NCBI GenBank assembly: GCA_900073065.1
Contig: FJOG01000006.1
Location: 1,036,881 to 1,100,880 of the forward strand
Direction: 5' to 3'
DNA: 64,000 nt
DNA from: Phialocephala subalpina
Lineage: Eukaryota > Ascomycota > Leotiomycetes > Helotiales > Mollisiaceae
In this document: positions 47,224 through 58,474 of the stretch, in pieces
How positions within the stretch are numbered: position 1 is the stretch's first letter
How the letters are laid out: every line of letters begins with the position of its first letter
Made by a program: the position numbers and the translations under genes
Notes under the pieces: model-generated
Told to the model about the DNA's origin: nothing
Database searches by the model: none
Seen by the model: the letters and a program-made list of their open reading frames with translations, nothing else

Positions 47224-49070
47224 TTAAGCGGAAGCAGTCACTTGAGGAGTGGACTGGGGAACAACTGGCTCGGGCTCGGACACAACGGGGGCAGCTGGAG
47301 TTGATTCGGTGGCGGCAGCAGTTTCGGTGGAAGCCTCAGCCTCGGCTGGCTTCTCAGCAGCCTTCTCGGCCTTGGGGGAGCTCTTGCCCTTGACGGTGGC
47401 ACGGAGCTTGGAGAAAGAGAAGCCCGGGGATTTTGGCTTCTCAGCCTTCTCTCCCTCCTCCTCAGTGGCGGGGACCTTCTCCTTCTTGTTGAAGAATGGA
47501 AGGGAGCTCTTGCGCTTGTCAGACTTGGTGGTTGGGGCCTCAGCCTTGGTCTCGCCGTTGGTAACCGGAGCTTCGGTGGTCTCAGTTGGGACAGTGGCTG
47601 GGGAAGAGACATCGGTACCAAGTGGCTCGCTGGCCTCGACGGCAGGGATGACTGGGGCAGTCTCACTGACTGGCTCAGCATCCTTGGCGGGAACTGCTGG
47701 TGCAGCTTCGGTCTCAGACTTCTCCTTCTTTCCGAACCCCTTCAAGGTGGCGAAGACGCTGTTACGCTTGACAGGAGCTGGCTTTTCAGTTGGAGAAGCT
47801 GGAGTAGCCTCGGCTGAGGCGGCCTCCTCGGTGGTGGTAGTCTCTGGGGCGACGACGGGTTCGACAGGTGCAGCGGCCTCCTCAGTAGCAGGTGCGACGA
47901 CAGCATCCTCCTTGGGGGCTTCGGTCTTCTCCTCCTTCTTGCCAAAGCCTGGGATAGCACCAAAGATGGAAGTGCGCTTGCGAGATGCACTTCGGGACTT
48001 GCGGGTATCCTTCTTCTCTTCCTTGATCTCCTTCTTCTCCTCTTTCTTTTCTTCCTTGGCCTCCTTGACTTCTTCGGCCTTCTCCTCCTTCTTGTCCTCC
48101 TCCTTGGGAACAGCAGCTGCGACAACAGGAGTCTTAGGAGCGTACTCCGCGATAGCCTTCTTGTATTCCTCACTCTCAGGGACAGTGGTTGCAAGATCCT
48201 TAGCCTCGGCAGTCTTGGCCTTTAGAGCAGCGACCCAGCCATCACGCTCAGCAAGTGTGCTAGCCTCGAAGATGTGCTTGTGTCCGTCATAGGTGAAAGC
48301 AAACTTGTCAGTGCCATCCTCGATGATATCGGAAACCTCGGACTAGAAGAAGTAATTGTCAGCTGACAGTTGCAAAGATCACTCAAGTTGAAGTACGCTT
48401 ACCAGGTTGATGACGCCAGCTGGAGATGTCTTGACGGCAGCCTTGCTCTTGCTGAAGAAGAGGAGACCCTTTCCAGTGGATGCAGCCCATGAGATGTTCT
48501 TCTGCGCAGCTTCTTGGTTTTTCTCGCCACGGAGGTAGCTGCTCAATGTCTTGGCCTCAACAGGCTCAGTTCCGAACCAGAAATACTTCTTGTCGAAGAA
48601 AAGATTCCTGCGGGATAGAATGTCAGTAATTGACACCAGAGATACGCAGAAGATTATCGATCTTAGTAGACAATGGGTGCAGCCTCGTTGTTGACTCTGG
48701 CGTTGAAGCCATGCAGCCTCGTGTACAATAGCTAGCCGCGTACCAAAGATCTTCGCAATTATGACCAATGCAGAATCATGATGACACTGATTCTCAAGGA
48801 CGCGCGTGATTGTAGATGGAACACAGAATCAACTTACTTGATGAATCCAGGCCCCTTAGTGCCCAAAACACCCTCCTCGATAGGCTTGGCCTCCTCAACA
48901 ACGGGAGCAGCCTCAGTGGTCTCAGTAGTTTCCGGAGCTGTAGCAGCTGGTGCCTCAGTGGCAGCAGTCTCGACAGGTGCAGTCTCCGAGGCGGCGGGAG
49001 CTTCAGTAGCAGTCTCGGTGGGAGCAACAACAGGCTCCTCGACCGGCTTGGTTGCTTCGACGGCAGACAT
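47224..49070 (-). CDS. PH-domain protein with low-complexity Ala/Glu/Lys tail
   Basis: Three exons on the minus strand (49070-48838, 48607-48403, 48342-47224) give 518 residues. The N terminus is a 70-residue Glu/Ala/Thr/Pro-rich segment. A PH domain spans about residues 78-190: FFDKKYFWFGTEPVEAKTLS, AASTGKGLLFFSKSKAAVKT and DKFAFTYDGHKHIFEASTLA with the closing helix AERDGWVAALKAKTAEA. The rest is a Lys/Glu helix and repeated modules: KRTSIFGAIPGFGKKEEK, KRNSVFATLKGFGKKEKS and KRKSSLPFFNKKEK, each a basic-Ser-Phe motif that may be phosphorylated (inference). Related fungal proteins are annotated as meiotically up-regulated PH proteins (Mug-type). The first intron is 230 bases, long for this window. 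A membrane or cortex role is inferred from the PH domain. Confidence 0.85.
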
Positions 49071-49835
49071 GTTGATGAGGTGTGAATGAACAAGGACTGG
49101 TATTACAAATGGGTATCTTGATGAAGCTGGATGAAGAAAATATTGATCCGGTCAAAAGTGAAGACGACGAGTTGAGGGAAGAAGATTTTTTACGGGAGGG
49201 AGGAGCGTTGGAGTTTTGTACTGGGGCGCTCACTAGCGCGGATTTCCCGAAATTGAACATTCACGGCTGCGAGGCCTGCGAGGCCTGCACGCTGATCGAG
49301 GCTGGCTTGAGCCGACGACCAGCATGGCACAAGCACCAAGACCACCACCGTCCCACGCTCCGAGACACAATTTCTGTACGCGACGCAAGGCCCAGCTGTG
49401 TATTCTCCGGCACTGGAACGCGATGCATGAACGACTATTATCTACTCTCGACGAGCTGGAGGAGCCATGATGGACGGAAGAAGACACTCGAGGCCGCTGT
49501 CGCCTCTGCCTCCTCTGCCTCCTCTGCCTAACACGCCATCTGGAGTTGCAAGATCGACATTGACTGATCATGCGAGCATCTTGTTTTGAATGCAGCGACG
49601 CCTTGTCCCGCAAGGCAGACCCAAGTCAGAGTTGCCTACTTATTGGACGACAGCGCTCAGCCAAGGGCCAGACGAGGTCGAGAAGTGCAGACTCGAGCAA
49701 GTCCCCTCTCCTCCACTGGACAGCCTGCATTACAATGTTCACATGCCCTGCCCAAAACTCTGCAATGACGCCTCCCGTCGTTTCTCGTACCCGCACCGCA
49801 TCTGCTGAGCGGTGCTGAGGGCTGTTGACCCTGCG

Positions 49836-49867
49836 GTATGCTATGCTATGCCATGCCATGCTATGCT
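49836..49867. repeat. TATGC/CATGC pentamer microsatellite
   Basis: Six or more consecutive five-base units of ATGCT or ATGCC, followed by an inverted ending (GCTAAGCATAGC) that can fold back on the tract. Confidence 0.85.
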
Positions 49868-50594
49868 AAGCATAGCTGCTCTCTCCTGTCCGTGTCAGAC
49901 TGCCAGGCTCGCTGGAATCTTGCTGTCCCAACAACCCCCAGATCCGGACAGCGCCAGAATTCTCCGTTTCTCGACTCGCCCGATACCTAAAGAAGCCCCA
50001 GGAAATTTGACGCCTCAGCCAGAACCACTGGCAGATAAGAGGAGCTTTGGCCTCGGATTCTTTGTCCAGCAGCGCAGCCGCCACTCGTCAGACTCCTTAC
50101 CTCCCATACCTCCGTAATCTTCCTGGTGCCTCCTGAATCCTGGTATCCGGATTGCAACAATCTGCAGTAACGTGCAGTTCACAATTTGAAGGTTCACCGT
50201 TCATGCATTTGGATGCTCGACAGACCGATACTCACCACCATATCCATACTCGGTAAAGCACACCAAGTACTAGCGTCCGCTCAGAAAGTAAGGGGGCGTG
50301 AGCTGGTTAGGTCCTGACTCCTGATTAAATGGTCTAATGCACACGATCGAACCACACCACTCAGATCGTCGGATTGGCCCCTCTCGCGGCCCTCGCAGGC
50401 TGCTTGCATGATGGTGGGTATTCGCGGCCACCAGAAATCGGCACTGCAGCACTCTTGTTTCGTTTCAGCGACAGTGTACTGTATGCTCATCTCACGATAC
50501 TCTCTGGGCATCGTCATGTAATGCGCCGCCATCATCAGGCGACTAGGCTAGACGACACAGACAGGTGCACTGGTGAGAGAAGGATGATGAAATC

Positions 50595-50652
50595 TTCTCT
50601 CTGTGTGTGTATTTCTTTCCCTCTCTCTCACTCACTCTCACACACACACTGT
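50595..50652. repeat. CT/TG/CA simple-sequence tract
   Basis: Contiguous runs of CTCTCT, TGTGTGTG, CTCTCTCT, CACTCACT and CACACACA over about 58 bases. Confidence 0.8.
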
Positions 50653-52521
50653 CGTATCGTCTACAGGCGCTTCTTTCATTTCATCTTCAGAGACCATTTC
50701 AGACCTCATCTCCCTAAGCCGCTAACGCCCCCAGTCCAGAGCCACTCTGCAAACCTCCCGGCAGCGATGGGTCTAGCGTCGAGCCGTCGCTCCATTAGGG
50801 TGCCTTAGCTCTTCAACCCTGAATTGACCTCCAGTCATCTCGAAAAGTCGCCAAGAAGAAAAAGATTCTGCCTTAGATCTTTTGCGACAGCTCCACTCGA
50901 GTCCGTGTCTGGATCGCTGCGTTGCAATATCGTTATATATCCCGTACTACCACGCGTTTCGAACACCCAGAAGGAAGCAGATTGTTTCAAGATTTCCGGC
51001 CTTGCTTCAGCATAAATTCTACGCCTCGCAGTTTACCGCGGGGTCTGCATTTCCTTCATGTAGCTTTTCTAGGGGTCATGTCATGATGCAGCCTGTGAGG
51101 TGCAAGGGCAGACATGCAGTGGCGGTCAACGGCGACACAGCAGCAGCTCTTGACGAATTGATGACCGCCGACAACCTGCAGACGATATTGAGGGAGCGTA
51201 TCAGGACTCGCGAAACAATGAGGTTGTATGCAGATGATCGTCAGGCCATATGAGTATTAAGATAAGGCCACCAACTCTCATTGGAGATTATAATCATCAA
51301 AGGGCAGCTCGAGAACGGTTATCATTGACTCGAAATCAATTGTTTACAGGTTCTCTCGGCTATATATGAAGGCTTTGGTTGACGTTGAGGTTGACATTTT
51401 ACGTAGGATACTTTGCCGGGGCTCTCTCTTTAGAGGTCCCAGAACTTAAATTTATTCATAGCGTTCGATATCGGAGGATGACAAGATACCTTTACCATCG
51501 TCTATTGCATTTGGAGTTGATTGAACACGCAGCTTTGTCAAGCAGCTCTGCAAAGTTGCGGAGCTGTCCCATCGAGTCAGGTTCTTTTCTCGAGCCGTTG
51601 ATTGTGATCTCGAGGCAAAGCCTTGTTGTGCGTAGCTAGATATTGGACTTGAGCTCTTTGAGCCTCGGTCATCATTTGGATGACAGCTGCAATGTAGCAA
51701 TGATGAGTTGCACGGAACGTGTTATAAATTCTTAATAGGATCATGTGACTGGATGCAAGTTTGTGCTATATGTAGTCTGTGAAATGCTTGCTTTGAGTTA
51801 AAAGTAAGCAATTGATCATTGAACATGTGGTGTTTTGGTCGTCATCTCAATAGCTTTGCTACAGTCTTGTGAATGGTCGTTTTGACTTAACTGCATTTTC
51901 AGCTGGGAATTAAGCTCTGAAGGGCCTACCACAAAATCAGCTAACTCTGATATTTGAGTAAATTTGGCTCTCTGCTTTCATTGCTGCTTTTTGTGAAGCT
52001 TTATTTCCAGTTGTTCTGGCGTTGGGCCTTGAGAAATGGCTATGCGAGAGCAGATGCCAGCTTTGACATGCCTACCAAAGTTCGACGTCCTGCTTTTCTT
52101 GTACCTTGCCTGTGAAGTATGATTTACCATTAACTTTGAGACATTATCCCCACTTTGCTTTAAGTGATGTCCGATATTGAGCTCTGCTCGACTTCCAATG
52201 CAAGTACAGATGCTGATCTTGATACATCGGGCTATCTCTTGCTCTCTATCTCAAGTGATGTCAATTGGCTCTGCTCTTGAATTTGGCCATGTTTGACAAC
52301 AACCTTTCTGAATTCCTTGAAGACGTCCGTTGTCTGACCGCTGTTGAACTTGCAAAGTGGACAAATGCTTCATTCAGATTGAATTGACCTTGCAAACGTA
52401 CGTGCGTCTCTCAGTACTCCTTGAATAGTCGTATGACTCAAGGTGAACACCAATGTTGACGCCAGTATATTCATATATAAAACCAGCTTCCACCTTCAGT
52501 GTCAAGTGAATATACCATCTA

Positions 52522-52800
52522 GCTGACGTCTTCGGTTGGTTGGTTGGTCAGTCGGTCGGCCAAGCAGGCTACAGCCTCGTCCTCCCAAATTTTTAGCTCG
52601 CGCAAACAAGGAGACTCGCTCCTTTTCTGTACCACTTAAATAAAGAGACACGTTCTTTCTCTCTCGGTCAATATCGTCTTACTGACATCTTCGGTCGAGC
52701 AGATTGCAGACCGCAGCCTCGTCCTCGCTAAATCCTTAGCCCCGTCCTTCCCCTTCTATCCCGCTCACTTAAATAGGGAAGCTCGTTCCTTCCCTCCCTC
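52522..52800 (+). repeat. imperfect duplicated promoter/leader module
   Basis: Two diverged copies of a module: CTGACGTCTTCGG at 52523 and CTGACATCTTCGG at 52682, each followed by CAGCCTCGTCCTC and then by CACTTAAATA (52633 and 52766). The copies are separated by about 130-160 bases, so indels have accumulated. The first copy holds a TGACGTC element of the type bound by bZIP factors. It lies about 1 kb before the coding start of the next gene. Confidence 0.6.
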
Positions 52801-53796
52801 TTTCCCTTCCTTCCTTGTACAACAACAATTTTCTTCCTTTGTCGAGACCGACGACACTAACTCAACCTCCTTCGGTCTTTTGGACGCTCCTTCTTTACAG
52901 CATCCTTCCATCAACATAAATTGCCAACGCCAAACTTCTTCATAGCATGCTTCTACCTACCCCGCACTCTTCTGCTTCTACCTTACGATCATACTCAGTA
53001 CACTCTCTTCATTTAGCATACAAAATTCTTGCTTCTACTTCAACGCTCAGCCGCCGGCAATCTGTGATCGTTCTGGTTGCAGCGCGTCAAGTTTGCTATT
53101 CTTTCAATATACAGTCAAGGTTTGGTAAGTGGTCGCTCCTTCCTCTTCACCACCTCTTCAACCCAAAATCTTCCTTCCCAAAATATCACTCTGCACTCCC
53201 ACATTGCTCCTCCCCTTTCACGCTTCGACTCAGCCATACATTTGGCGTTCGCTATTCTTCACGACTCGTCTCCGCCTCTTCACCATCCAACCCACATATT
53301 TTACCCGCCACCATCGAAGTACAACTTCACACACGCTCTACTCTTTCAACCTTCCACAAGCTAGCCTTTAAGCATTCATATTTGCCCATCACAATCGAAC
53401 TTGCAAGTTCACAACATCCGCACAACTTTTCTTTCATCTACATCAATCATCCTGCACTTTCATTCCCATCCTTCCACGTCGTCCTCGACTTGGGGCCATT
53501 CTGCCTCATACTACAAACCTTCTGCCACCGAGCGGCACCTATTCCTACCCAAATTATTCGCTCCTCAACTCCGTCGGTTTCATCGCTTGCGGTGGAATTT
53601 AACGTACGCGTCAAGTTCATCGTCTGCTACTACATCGTCGATTCATCCTCCCGTCAATGCCTACAATAGCAAACGACTAATTCTTCTCGCAGCCTCGAGT
53701 CATCAACCGACAAAATACTCCATTCGTTCCACGACATTCGGGCCTTTAAAAAACACATATCTACAACTCCAAACCTTCTCAGAACGTATCTTCAAG
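52801..53796 (+). promoter_or_regulatory. long pyrimidine-rich leader with 240-codon upstream frame
   Basis: About 1 kb of C/T-rich sequence directly before the ATG at 53797. An ATG at 52947 opens 240 codons (to 53669) made almost only of Ser, Leu, Pro, His, Thr and Phe, as expected from composition, ending 127 bases before the main ATG. A good donor (gtaagtgg at 53115) suggests a leader intron. The most likely reading is a long 5' untranslated region with upstream frames that could dampen translation of the main gene. Confidence 0.45.
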
Positions 53797-56447
53797 ATGG
53801 TCTCGAAGAAATCCTCGTTTGGAGGTCACAACTCCCGCGCCGGCAGAATTATTGTGAAGCCAGTTATCACGAGAGATGGTAGCAGAGATTGGGTTGTAGA
53901 CCCTCCTGCCAGTACTGAAGCCTACCCGACTACAACTCCACCGACTTGGGGAGACTCCTGGGATGCAACGCCAGCCACGTCTTCGAAGCAATTCGAGTCA
54001 AACTTCCCGCCACTGTCTGCCTCCAGCGCCGAGGAGCCTGTGGTATCCTCTCCCGAAGAACAATTCTGGGCCCAACAATCCGCCGTGACTGAACAAGATG
54101 TCGAGTCTCAGCCGGTTGCGAACTTCGAGGTCCGCAAGGTGTCTCCTGCTGCAGAGAGCAATACCAGCTTCAGCTCCTCTCAAGACACCTTGGTCGATCT
54201 ATCCACAGCAACACCTACCTTGTCTACCGCGCCACTGGGTTCCTGGCCAGACATCTCCACCCCTCTCGTCCCGCAGACTGTGCAACAAGAGACTTGGGCT
54301 GTTGAACCTGCTCCTGTCATCCCGCAAGCAGTGCCACAAGAGACTTGGGCATCTGTATCTGCTCCCGTCATCTCGCAGACTTTACCACCAAAGACTTGGG
54401 CTGCTATTGCAGCGCCTCCTACCCAGAAGCCAGCACCAAAAGGCGCCAAGAAAGTTATATCAAGCAAGAAGACGCCTGTGCAATACAGCGGCTGGGGAAC
54501 TGCTCCAACGCAAGTTTGGGTCGATCCTGAACCCGAACCCTGGGTCGACCCTACTCCGGCCAAGACAGAGGAAGAGTTACTCAAAGAGAAAGTTGATGCT
54601 GCCTGCCAAGGCTGGCCATGGACTGGCGTTCCCGATAAGTTGGTTACTTTGGTAAGATGAGATACGCAGCTCATTCCATACCATTAACGACGACAATACT
54701 AATCCTCAATTAGGCTCCGTATACTCTCAACGAGCATCCGTCTGGAGGAGCTGTCAAATTACCCAGAATCGATCAGGAATCCAAATTCTTCAAGAGACTC
54801 TTGAACTTCAATGATATCGCTTTCTTGATCCTGAGGGATGTCTTCAAGTATCACAGTTCGTTGTGGAAATTATCTGCAACTTGCCAGCAGATGTTCCAGG
54901 TGATCAGTGGGCTTGTTGTAGGTTTCGCTTTTTCATTCTCAAGCAGTTCCAACACAAGGACTGAATATTTGGATTCAAATATACTAACATAGCATTAGGA
55001 CATCTGGGACATGACGTCTGGCTATTTCAACAATTGTGACAAGAATCCGGTAAAAGATGGCTCCGTCATCGACCCGTTCCACGCAGGATCAGTCTCAGCT
55101 CACTTGATTATCACACCGATTCGAAGACCAGAAGGTCCGGCAACATATGCTGAGCAGATCAAGAACCTCCGCTTGTTGGGTGAGTTTCCCTTCTCTACAC
55201 CCTCCACGTCAATAATAGCTAATGAAAAGAAAGGCGTTTCCGTTTTAAACTTCGGAGCCTCATTAAGAAATGTGCATTTCCACAGAGTTCCCTTCTTGAA
55301 TATCAATGTCCTCGAGCTCTTGATCCCTCAGATGTCAAAGCTTGAAGTTCTTGGAATCTATAATTGCCTATTGATGCACATTGGCACAGGCTTGAGACTG
55401 CTTGAGATCCTCGAGGTAGACCGACTCAAGGGCAAAGAGCATTCAGTCAATTTGGACTTCTACCCCATGTATCATTTGGGACCCGACAACGATGAGCATT
55501 ATAGGGGAAGATACGGTGTGAGCTGGGACAACACCCAAATGGATACCCGCCTTGGTATCTGGTCTCTTGCCAAGCGAATCATTGAGAAGGCACGAGCTCA
55601 GAATATCGATCTTAAGAGCCCACACACCATGTTTCGACAGTGGCTAGAGAAAACCCCTTGCTGGAGAGTTGAGTGGACTTTGAACTCGTTCTCCTGGCCA
55701 GACACTAAACCCCTCGAGATTGCCGCTATGGTGGAGTATCCATTGACTCTCGGCTACCCAGAGGAGTTCGAGAAGCACCAATGTTACACCATTGCTCCAA
55801 AAGGCTGGTAAGTATTCTTGATCTTATTTCTTGATACCTGCTTACGATGAAATAGGTGGGATCGTATGTTCTATTGCAAAGGGTGTGGAGATAACCAGTT
55901 GGGAGTCTTCTTCTCGCACTTCCATGCACCTGTCCGACTTGATAACCAACGACACCTTGCCATTGAGAGATGTTATGGCTGCATGCTCACCCATATACTC
56001 CGCCGCGAAGTTGACCATTACAAACAAAAGAAGCGACAGATCGTCAAGGAATGGCTTTCGGAGGAGAGACTGGAGGAAGATACTACTGGTATCAACCCCG
56101 TCATGGTCAAGGTTAGGGACTGGAATAGGATTGACCTCCGCAAGGCAGTCGAGGTTGATTACTATCTTCATGACGCCGAACAGACGGCTATCAACCTGGA
56201 TAATCGCCGACAGAGAGATATGACAGTAGTAAGCAAGAAGAATCCAGATCCCTACGACAGAGAGACCCAGGAACGCCAACGACCACTACAAGATTCGGAG
56301 ACACGTGGCTTGACGGGTATGGGGGGCAGAGCTCCCGACGTCCTGAAGGAGAAGGAGTTCGAGAGAATTTGCCTCAACCCAGTCGGAGCGGACAAGTTTC
56401 AATGGTACCGCAGGGACAGATACACCGGTCATGGACTTCATATGTGA
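53797..56447 (+). CDS. unidentified large protein with paired CxxC module
   Basis: Five exons (53797-54651, 54714-54917, 54999-55179, 55234-55807, 55856-56447) join in phase to 801 residues; introns are 48-81 bases with CTAAC- or CTAAT-like branch sites. The N-terminal third is disordered, Ser/Thr/Pro-rich, with a threefold repeat of about 20 residues built on QETWAV, QETWAS and PKTWAA. The middle part is ordered and has a leucine-rich look (LLIPQMSKLEVLGIYNC), following a helical stretch (RLLNFNDIAFLILRDVFKYH) that resembles an F-box-like start, though I would not claim it. Near the C terminus Cys612-x-x-Cys615 and Cys644-x-x-Cys647 may bind one zinc. The tail is charged. Function unknown; a long C/T-rich leader precedes it. 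Confidence 0.75.
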
Positions 56448-57551
56448 ATAATTCATGACCTTTTGCCCTCGCCCTCGCCATCTTGCAACAGTACGCCAAT
56501 TATTCACAAAGATGTCTCACGGTTTTCGACACTTCACCGCACGCACACCTCACACGATATCCACCCGCTCTCCACACCACCCGGCACAAAAACTCTCCGC
56601 GTCTCTTACTCATTACCGGCTTGACATTTTACATTTCAACGAACCCAAAATTTCCCGAGTTTCATGCACAGGTAACCAAACATACATATCAGAAGGTCTA
56701 TCACCCATCTCAGGCACGGAGGATCATTACCTGATCTTCAAAGGTGCAGGGGAAATATTTCAGAAAGTCTGTCACACATCTCAGGCACAGAGGATCATTA
56801 TCTGACCTCTAAGGAGCAGCTTCTTGTCATGCTGGTTTTTAGCAGAGGATAGAATGCGGAGATTTTCCTTCAGATAGGCAGTTATTCAGATTGAGATTTT
56901 TCTTTAATGGAGTTGCCTTGCATGATTCTTGTGCGCTGAGTGGGGTGCTGTAACTTGTGATTCATGAGACTTGATTGTGTGAAACCCGGGAGATGTGATT
57001 GTGTGAAATCTTGAGTGATGAGGGAGGGCTGTGAGTTTGAGGGGGCGGTTATGTATGTGATGTGAAAAAGGGTGATGAGTTGAAACGTGACACATTCGCC
57101 CCCCTTTTCTAAGCGCGGTGCTATGGCAAGTTCCACCATCATTCATGCAACTGCACTACAGTAGCACGGGTATTCAAATCCAGAACCAGAACCGGAAGCA
57201 CACTGCAGGCCAAAGCACCATCACATTGATGGGGAGTTTGAAGAAAGAAGAGTCAGATTTGTTTGGAATTTATTCTTATTTCTTCAGCACACTAGACCTA
57301 TATACAAGAAGAAAAGAAGAGCCTAAGCCTGAATGAACCCAGAAACAGGTAGGAAAATTAGAACGTCAAATATGACTGACTGACATATATACCAAGTCTT
57401 GAGCTGCATTTGTGCTCTTGACGGTGTGTTTGTGTTGGGAATCTCTCACAAATCCAAGATCTTCAGATCTAACTCCTCCTCCTTTCATTCCCTCATAAAA
57501 CCGGTTCTAAATCAAGGACATGTATCAATCATAACCTCCAGCCCATCTCAC
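56448..57551. other. intergenic 3' region
   Basis: About 1.1 kb between convergent genes; it contains the 71-base tandem repeat described separately and no supported gene. Confidence 0.4.
56690..56820. repeat. two-copy 71-base tandem repeat
   Basis: The copies begin at 56690 and 56761 with CAGAAGGTCTATCAC and CAGAAAGTCTGTCAC and share CATCTCAGGCAC and GAGGATCATTA. Differences are mostly transitions. Confidence 0.7.
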
Positions 57552-58474
57552 TCATCTCGCCCACCTCGGATCCGGTGCAGTAGTAGCCCGTAAAGGTAAT
57601 TGCCTATCCAAAGTATTAAATGCCAATGTCCTTGGTGTATATGGTGTCTTCGGCACAGCTTTCATCTCCCATTCTTTGTCTGAGCGACCATCGCCGTTGG
57701 AGGAGACGGGTGAGCGCTTCATTTGCATGTCGTCGACTTCTATTTTTGAGGCGGCTCGTTCGCCGGCGCTGGGGATGAGGGAGTAGATTCCTAGGAGGAA
57801 GTTGAGGAAGAATATTACCCTGGAGAGGTGTTAGTTGGCGTTCTCGGTGGAGGAATAGAGGGAGGGAGACGTACATCATGAGAACGGTAGTGGCATATGT
57901 TCCTTTCGCCATCGAACAATAGTGGTGGTCGCCGGTAGCATCGGCGTAAGAACAGCTCTTCGTGATGTACCAGGCGATATTGGATTTGTGTTTTGGATCT
58001 GAGTGATCGGGTCCCATCTGTCCGTACATGCTTACTATCCATAGAGCGGTGATGACGGCGTTGGTGATTGTGCCGAGGAGGGGGTACCAGCAGTGGAGGG
58101 TGAACATGACGACTTTGACGAGGAGGATGAACATTGAGAGGACGGAGATTGCTACGTTGAAGGAGGTTAAGCTGTGAAGTTGTCAGTATTCGTTTTTCTT
58201 GTAGATATTGGAGCTGGTAGACCTACGTCTGTGACCATACGAAAGGGATCGATGGTATGGGCCGGTGGTTCGCATATGCGTATAATATTTCTGTCGGACT
58301 CGAATTGAATCCATTATTCGCACCCACTGTCCAGAGTCTGGTGCGATACAGATCCGGGTCTGCAATCCCAAATAATGCTAACGCTGCCACTGTGCCTCCC
58401 AGCTCGAGTATCATCAAGATAATCAGAACATTGGGCCACTTCCACTTCCTCCGAAAATGCGGGATTCTGAACAT
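57552..58474 (-). CDS. four-helix membrane protein, unknown function
   Basis: Three exons on the minus strand (58474-58227, 58171-57875, 57819-57552) give 270 residues. Four hydrophobic segments are visible: VLIILMILELGGTVAALALF, VAISVLSMFILLVKVVMFTL, TITNAVITALWIVSMYG and TTVLMMVIFFLNFLLGIYSL. The arrangement, with a Cys-containing loop (KSCSYADATGDHHYCSMAKG) before helix 4 and a polar cytoplasmic tail, resembles fungal MARVEL-like proteins. The start reads MFRIPHFRRKWKWPN, a basic N terminus. The tail ends in a Pro/Arg-rich stretch with KTPYTPRTLAFNTLDRQLPL, a plausible phosphorylation region (inference). It looks intact. Confidence 0.82.

Larger units (their letters stand above)
49071..52521. 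other. 3.4-kb gene-poor interval
   Basis: No supported gene. It contains low-complexity tracts: a CCTCTGCCT repeat at 49503-49530, a TATGC pentamer tract at 49836-49867 and CT/CA tracts at 50595-50652. Open frames of 100-150 codons exist on both strands but lack domains and overlap each other. Confidence 0.45.

Noticed and set aside
47249..48292. 347-codon plus-strand frame opposite the PH protein
   Set aside because: It is the complement of a low-complexity Lys/Glu/Ala/Pro coding region, composed of Ser, Ala and Val; the minus strand has a real domain and splice sites.
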